DNA of 64,000 nt, taken from NCBI RefSeq assembly GCF_001316285.1, contig NZ_BBDO01000005.1:1-64000 (forward strand). Direction: 5' to 3'. The stretch is from Vulcanisaeta sp. JCM 16161 (lineage in GTDB: Archaea > Thermoproteota > Thermoprotei > Thermoproteales > Thermocladiaceae). A program made the translations under genes and the position numbers. Under the pieces are notes generated by a model. It made no database searches. It was not told the DNA's origin and was given only the letters and a program-made list of their open reading frames with translations. Positions 59,894-64,000 of the stretch are shown here, piece by piece. Each line of letters opens with the position of its first letter. The stretch's first letter is position 1.

Positions 59894-60661
59894 CTACGGA
59901 GTCCTCCACCTGGCGACCCTCAGGGTAAGTAACGTACCGGCAATGCACCAAGCGGTGTTGGAGATGTACGCAGCGCCTATCTGCAGCATGGAGTAATGCG
60001 TTACCCCAACAGCGTTTTGTATAACCATGGCCGTGGCGGATGTCGGCACTAAGTATGCAACCCACCAGGCGCTGCCCAGGTAGGTCGCTGGGTAATAAAC
60101 CGGTGGTAGCACACCGAGCGAGAGTGTCAGTAGGCTAACGACGGCCCAGGTATACCTAATGTAGGTGAATAGTGTTGATGAGTAAAAGGCTATGGAGGAA
60201 ATGGCGTACCAAAGCAGTATTAATGACGTGGCAATCTCGAGGGATCCCCATGGATTAACGGTGGTATTGAAAACCATCAATACTGCGAACAGGGCAATAC
60301 CAGGCAATGTGAATATGACCTCACTAAGTGCAAGGCCGATGGTGTAGGCCAGTGGGCTTGTTGGCGTGGCCACAATCATCTGCTGGAACTTAAGCTCAAG
60401 CCTATAATACGCGGCATCCCCGATTAAGGCCGTACCGCTAGACAACATTGTCCAGACGAGTCCTCCAACGATACCCATTACCATGCCAACGCCCCGGTAA
60501 AGCACTGTGAGCAGTATTAACAGGGAAATAGGCATTGCCAGGGTGGATACAGTCCAAAGAGGCGACCTAAGTATCGGCAGTAACCCATTGAGCCAGGCAA
60601 GCACCAGGATAGCCCTTAACTGATGGCCTAAACCACCACTAACCCTCCTCATCCCCCTCAC
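59894..60661 (-). CDS. ABC-2 type exporter permease
   Basis: 255 residues with six membrane helices (for example LILLTVLYRGVGMVMGIVGG, VSLLTLSLGVLPPVYYPATY). ABC-2 family. It overlaps the ATPase gene by 23 bases, so both form one two-component exporter. The cargo is unknown. Confidence 0.85.
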   Translation of the reverse strand: MRGMRRVSGGLGHQLRAILVLAWLNGLLPILRSPLWTVSTLAMPISLLILLTVLYRGVGMVMGIVGGLVWTMLSSGTALIGDAAYYRLELKFQQMIVATPTSPLAYTIGLALSEVIFTLPGIALFAVLMVFNTTVNPWGSLEIATSLILLWYAISSIAFYSSTLFTYIRYTWAVVSLLTLSLGVLPPVYYPATYLGSAWWVAYLVPTSATAMVIQNAVGVTHYSMLQIGAAYISNTAWCIAGTLLTLRVARWRTP

Positions 60662-61508
60662 CCCAGGACTTAATGGTTACAAGCACATAGTGCTCCAGGG
60701 ACTTAGGCGAGACCCTAAGGGCGCCATTACCAACCTCATCCAGGGAATTCACGAAGGAGAAGCATGAAGAGCCAACCCGAATGCATGGGCCATTGCTCAT
60801 GGATGCTGGGTACTCAACAACGTACTTACCAGGCAACCTCTCAACAAGCTCACTTGGCCTGCCGCGCGATACTATTAGGCCATTATCAATTAGGAAAACA
60901 ACATCCGATATCTGCTCAGCCTCCTCAATATAATGCGTCGTTAGGAATATGGAGGCACCACTACTGCTATAACGCCGCAGCGAATTCCAAACAACCCGCC
61001 GAGATGCGGCGTCAAGACCCACCGTTGGTTCGTCGAGGAATACGACCTCGGCATTCGACGCGAGCACCGCGGCAACCAAGACCCTCCTAGCCATGCCGCC
61101 AGATAATTGGTAAATGGGCGTGTTCCTAAGATCCCACAGGCCGAGCTCCTCGAGTGATTCCTTGGCAGCCTCCTTGGCGTCACCCCTCGATAGGCCGCGG
61201 AGTAATAGGTATGAGTAGACGAACTCGTAGGGAGTCATATAGGATATGGGCTTGGAGTCCTGTGGAATCACGGCAATCCTACGCCTAACCTCAGAGGCCT
61301 GGTTAACGACGTTGAAGCCCGCTACGTAGGCCTCGCCATCATGCGGCATTAACTCCGTCGTTAATATCCTAATTAGCGTCGTCTTACCGGCACCGTTCGG
61401 GCCCAGCAATGTGGCTATCACGCCATAATCAACGTCAAGGTCTATACCCCTCAAAACCTCCTTAGTTCCAAAGCTCCTTCTTAATCCCCTAACCATTATT
61501 GCCTGCAT
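60639..61508 (-). CDS. ABC exporter ATPase
   Basis: 289 residues, intact. Walker A GPNGAGKTTLIRIL, Q-loop VIPQDSKPISYM, signature YQLSGGMARRVLVAAVLASN, Walker B VVFLDEPTVGLDAASRR, and a switch His in LTTHYIEEAEQ. Similar to the DrrA/NodI type. It pairs with the downstream permease. Confidence 0.93.
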   Translation of the reverse strand: MQAIMVRGLRRSFGTKEVLRGIDLDVDYGVIATLLGPNGAGKTTLIRILTTELMPHDGEAYVAGFNVVNQASEVRRRIAVIPQDSKPISYMTPYEFVYSYLLLRGLSRGDAKEAAKESLEELGLWDLRNTPIYQLSGGMARRVLVAAVLASNAEVVFLDEPTVGLDAASRRVVWNSLRRYSSSGASIFLTTHYIEEAEQISDVVFLIDNGLIVSRGRPSELVERLPGKYVVEYPASMSNGPCIRVGSSCFSFVNSLDEVGNGALRVSPKSLEHYVLVTIKSWGEGDEEG

Positions 61509-61567
61509 TTACATGGCTTGTTGAGGGACCTCAAATTTAAAAAGGGTTCTATGCATATGCCGTTTGA

Positions 61568-62109
61568 ATGGGCGATCCAAGGAAGTCAAGGAAGAAGTAC
61601 CTAGCGGTAAGCCAAGGAGGCTTTGGAATAGGCAATTACTTGAGGAGGAGCTTAGGCTAATTGGTGAGTATGGGCTCAGGAATAAGAGGGAGCTTTGGCT
61701 TGCGAAGACGATACTCAGGGAGATAAAGCATAGGGCAAGGTCACTGCTCTCAATGCCCGCTGAGCAGAGGGCAAAGCTAGAGACAGAGTTTAAGGCGAGG
61801 CTTTTCAAGGCCGGGTTCATACCAGAGCAGGATATACCACTCGACGCGGTGTTATCACTGGATGTTAGGGCAATACTGGATAGGAGGCTCCAGACAATAG
61901 TCTATAGGAAGGGCCTTGCCAAGACTATTTACGAGGCAAGGCAGTTGGTGACCCACGGCCACATAGCGGTTGATGGTAGGGTGGTCAAGTCGCCGGGCTA
62001 CCTCGTGCCTAGGGAGCTTGAGGACAGGGTGACCTACGCAATAACAAGCCCAATATTAAAGAGGCTGATGGCACAGCCACAACAGGCGCAGCAAGGTCAA
62101 CCTGCCTAA
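61568..62109 (+). CDS. rps4: Ribosomal protein S4
   Basis: About 181 residues. The ATG at 61568 begins [11 protein letters not shown], the archaeal S4 start. One added C near 61602 joins it to [20 protein letters not shown] and [20 protein letters not shown]. The S4 RNA-binding domain is [20 protein letters not shown] ... [16 protein letters not shown]. The Gln-rich C-terminal tail is variable. It is not next to S13, S11 or rpoD as in many archaea. Confidence 0.93.
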
Positions 62110-62146
62110 GGAAGGTTTTTATTTAAGCCCATTGAACATGCACTAA

Positions 62147-62901
62147 ATGGATATATCATTAATCCTAGGCATTGTTGGGCCTATAGTTACCATAGTGACT
62201 ATTCTGGGTACGACGCTTTATTGGCTTGGTGGTAAGTTTAGGGAGATTGACATGAGGTTCCAGCAGATTGACGAGAGGTTCAAACAAATTGATGAGAGGT
62301 TTAGGCAGGTCGACGAGAGGTTCAGGCAAATCGACAAGAGATTCGAGGAAATCGATGAAAGATTCGATAAGTTAGAAAAGGACCTTAAAAACTACGTTGA
62401 CACCAGGTTTGGTGAGCTTAAGGGTTATGTTGATTTGAGGATTAATGAATTGAAGGGTTACATAGACTCAAGAATTAGTGAATTGAAGAACTACGTTGAT
62501 GAGAGATTCAACCAGGTTAATACGAGGATTAATAGGTTGGCTGAGGCATATAGTGATTACCAGGAGTTCTTCGTTGAGTACCTCGCTGCCGAGGGCTTGT
62601 TGAGGGCTGAGAAGGCTCAATGCTTCGTAACGAGGCTAGGAGGGTCATGAAGCTCGCCGTCTCCGGCAATCCACTTAGTAAGGAGGAGTGGGATAGGATT
62701 AAGGAGCTTCTTGATAAGGATGAATTAACGCTCGAGGAGGCCCTCGAGCTCCGCGAACTCGCCAGAAAGGTGGTTAGGGAGTACGGTGAGTACCCAGAGG
62801 CCTGGAAGCTCCATATATACGCGAGCATAATGGTTGGCGAGGCCATTAGGAGACAGTCGCAGCAATCGCAGAAGGGGCAGGAACAACAAAGGCAGTGCTG
62901 A
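62147..62901 (+). CDS. Membrane-anchored heptad-repeat coiled-coil protein
   Basis: About 251 residues after adding one base near 62625. An N-terminal membrane helix (LGIVGPIVTIVTILGTTLYW) is followed by six near-identical seven-residue repeats (RFxQIDE, 62250-62375). A second series of about 11-residue repeats (GELKGYVDLRINELKGYIDS) follows, then a helical C-terminal domain (ARRVMKLAVSGNPLSKEEWD) with a Gln-rich tail. Such proteins occur in many Thermoproteales and their role is unknown. The repeat DNA is prone to recombination. Confidence 0.65.
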
Positions 62902-62918
62902 ATGCGCTAATCCCGGCG

Positions 62919-63277
62919 CTAATACAGCAATGCCCCCCTCCTCTTCCTAACCAACCTGCCGGTGACCGGATCAACAACTAGGTTTAGCGTCTCTAGGGTT
63001 GTCTGACCAATGAGGACCTTATCCAAGCCATCAATCACCATTACGGGCACAACCTTCCTAAGGCCCTCAACCTCTATCAATGCGGCACTCGCTATATACT
63101 CAACCTCGCCCTTGGCGGTCTCGGCAACATCCCTATAGAACATGGGCAACCCCAACTCATTGGCCAATTCCCTGGCACCGCCGTGTCCGTAGCCCCAGTA
63201 TCGACTAGGGCATCTACATCCTTAATTACGGAACCATCCAACGAACCAATCCTGGCTCTAACCCAGACCTCACCCAT
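62919..63277 (-). CDS. Clan AA (retropepsin-like) aspartic protease
   Basis: About 119 residues after adding one base near 63165. The N-terminal half has DALVDTGATDTAVP with the catalytic DTGA (residues 25-28). The C-terminal half matches the family with ETAKGEVEYIASAALIEVEG, VLIGQTTLETLNLVVDPVTG. One DTG per chain implies an active dimer. The same family is found as a small stand-alone protein in archaea and cyanobacteria. The role is unknown. Confidence 0.8.
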
Positions 63278-63322
63278 GGCTAATCAAACACCGTGGATTA
63301 AATTAATAAGCCTTTAGTCCGC

Positions 63323-63646
63323 TTAAAAGACCCTAACGGCATTCCTCAGGAACCACGCGTACGGCGGCCTATCCCTATCCCTGGCATTAACGACCTTGAC
63401 ATCGAATAAGTAGGCCAAGTCGCCAAACCTATCCTCGATTTCCTCGATTACCCTGACCTTAACATCCAGTGGATCCCCACCATCAATCACCAGGAGGATG
63501 TCCACGTCGCTTGAGCCCGTGACCCTACCCATCACCACGGAGCCAAAGACGTAGCACTCAACGCCATACCTCCTGAGTATTGGTGAAACCTCATTAATTA
63601 AAGACTTCCAATCCCTGAGCAGCCTAATCCTCCTCATAGGCTCCAT
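63323..63646 (-). CDS. MNT-type minimal nucleotidyltransferase (antitoxin candidate)
   Basis: 107 residues, intact. The catalytic motif YVFGSVVMGRVTGSSDVDILL (GS-x-x-x-G, then D-x-D) lies near residues 31-51. It overlaps the upstream HEPN gene by 13 bases. In HEPN/MNT modules the nucleotidyltransferase neutralises the HEPN RNase by AMPylation. Confidence 0.85.
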   Translation of the reverse strand: MEPMRRIRLLRDWKSLINEVSPILRRYGVECYVFGSVVMGRVTGSSDVDILLVIDGGDPLDVKVRVIEEIEDRFGDLAYLFDVKVVNARDRDRPPYAWFLRNAVRVF

Positions 63647-64000
63647 AGCCTCCTCACCAATTCGATAATGGACTCGGCAATCCTTAGGGCAATCTCAGCC
63701 CTATCCCTATCGACACTGGGCATTCCATACTGTCCCAGGCTCCTTGAGTCCTCTAGTATTATTAATTCCCTACGATTACCGCTCACAAACGCCCTAATCT
63801 CCTCGCCGGCACTACCTCCTAACTGATTAGCCACGAGCCCCAGTAATGACCTAATGTTGTGTGTCCTTGGCGGCTCAATCCCGAGCTTTATGAGTAACGC
63901 CTTAATTGATAATTGGGCAGCTATCTCGGCATTAACCGCCGCGGCGTTGTAAAACCCCCTCTCAAAAGATACCCTGGCAACCACTAGGTACTCCTCAGCC
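63634..64000 (-). CDS. HEPN-domain protein, 5' end beyond window
   Basis: The visible part (about 120 residues) is helical: EEYLVVARVSFERGFYNAAA, NAEIAAQLSIKALLIKLGIE, PPRTHNIRSLLGLV, ending with ALRIAESIIELVRRLW. This is the HEPN layout. The frame is open to the window edge, so the true start lies beyond 64000; GTG at 63984 is not needed. Partner of the MNT gene. It may be a toxin-antitoxin or a stress-related module. Confidence 0.8.
   Translation of the reverse strand, partial: AEEYLVVARVSFERGFYNAAAVNAEIAAQLSIKALLIKLGIEPPRTHNIRSLLGLVANQLGGSAGEEIRAFVSGNRRELIILEDSRSLGQYGMPSVDRDRAEIALRIAESIIELVRRLWSL

Noticed and set aside
3571..62650. Programmed ribosomal frameshifting as explanation for the many frame breaks
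   Set aside because: Breaks occur at unrelated sequences, in too many genes and often several per gene, with no common slippery site or downstream structure.
1..64000. CRISPR arrays, insertion sequences and prophage genes
   Set aside because: No regularly spaced repeats, transposase motifs or terminal inverted repeats were seen. The only tandem repeats encode the coiled-coil protein at 62250-62500.

Overview
The window is a gene-dense piece of a crenarchaeal chromosome. Archaeal information-processing genes are spread along it: the chromatin protein Cren7, TBP, ribosomal proteins S25e and S4, RNA polymerase subunit Rpo12, ABCE1, the exosome subunits Rrp4, Rrp41 and Rrp42, SBDS, a proteasome alpha subunit, the Hjc resolvase and TrmI. 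Intermediate GC, leaderless-looking promoters, encoded CCA on both tRNAs and a tRNA with an apparent non-canonical intron suggest the Thermoproteales (Vulcanisaeta/Caldivirga-like). The genus is an inference from gene style, not a database match.

Layout. 1-3011 is sparse and AT-rich. It holds two GC-rich structured islands and a decaying minus-strand membrane-protein cluster. 3012-7403 has Cren7, tRNA-Gln, an MFS transporter and iorBA. 7677-13636 has a large surface protein, three overlapping unknown genes, a ribbon-helix-helix regulator, a Gfo/Idh-type oxidoreductase and tRNA-Val. 13671-25062 carries ABCE1, PAP2 phosphatase, TrmI, proteasome alpha, an unusual NifX-like/His-rich/methyltransferase fusion, phosphoglycolate phosphatase, a B12-type radical SAM protein and a phosphoribosyltransferase. 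25185-32760 has slipin-NfeD, DUF1614, HAD, PHP, AMMECR1 and PduO-type genes. 32803-44549 has a two-subunit flavin dehydrogenase, Hsp20, a PhoU-like regulator, a membrane-tethered winged-helix regulator, S25e, a TBP to Hjc run and a geranylgeranyl reductase. 44535-53845 has mtnA, M32 carboxypeptidase, exosome Rrp41/Rrp42, a glycosyltransferase and a three-gene ATPase operon. 53917-64000 has HIT, an HDAC-like protein, Rpo12, NadM, a thioesterase, Rrp4/SBDS, an ABC exporter, S4, a coiled-coil protein, an aspartic protease and a MNT/HEPN pair cut by the window end.

Roughly half of the protein genes, including essential ones (rrp4, rrp41, SBDS, S4, TrmI), are interrupted by apparent single-base deletions. 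In every case I resolved, adding one base restores a family-typical protein. tRNA-Val also lacks its first G. The simplest reading is a systematic indel error in the sequence, so I annotate these genes at full span and state where the frame breaks. The AT-rich cluster at 772-2743 is different: it has two in-frame nonsense codons and one extra base, and may be genuinely decaying.

The most interesting biology I see is the NifX-like/His-rich/methyltransferase fusion with a perfect palindrome abutting its start codon; a transmembrane winged-helix regulator with a perfect inverted repeat in its divergent promoter; helically phased repeats in the promoter of the RHH gene; two unknown multi-gene operons (9728-10568 and 52523-53845); and a GC-rich structured RNA candidate at 241-325.
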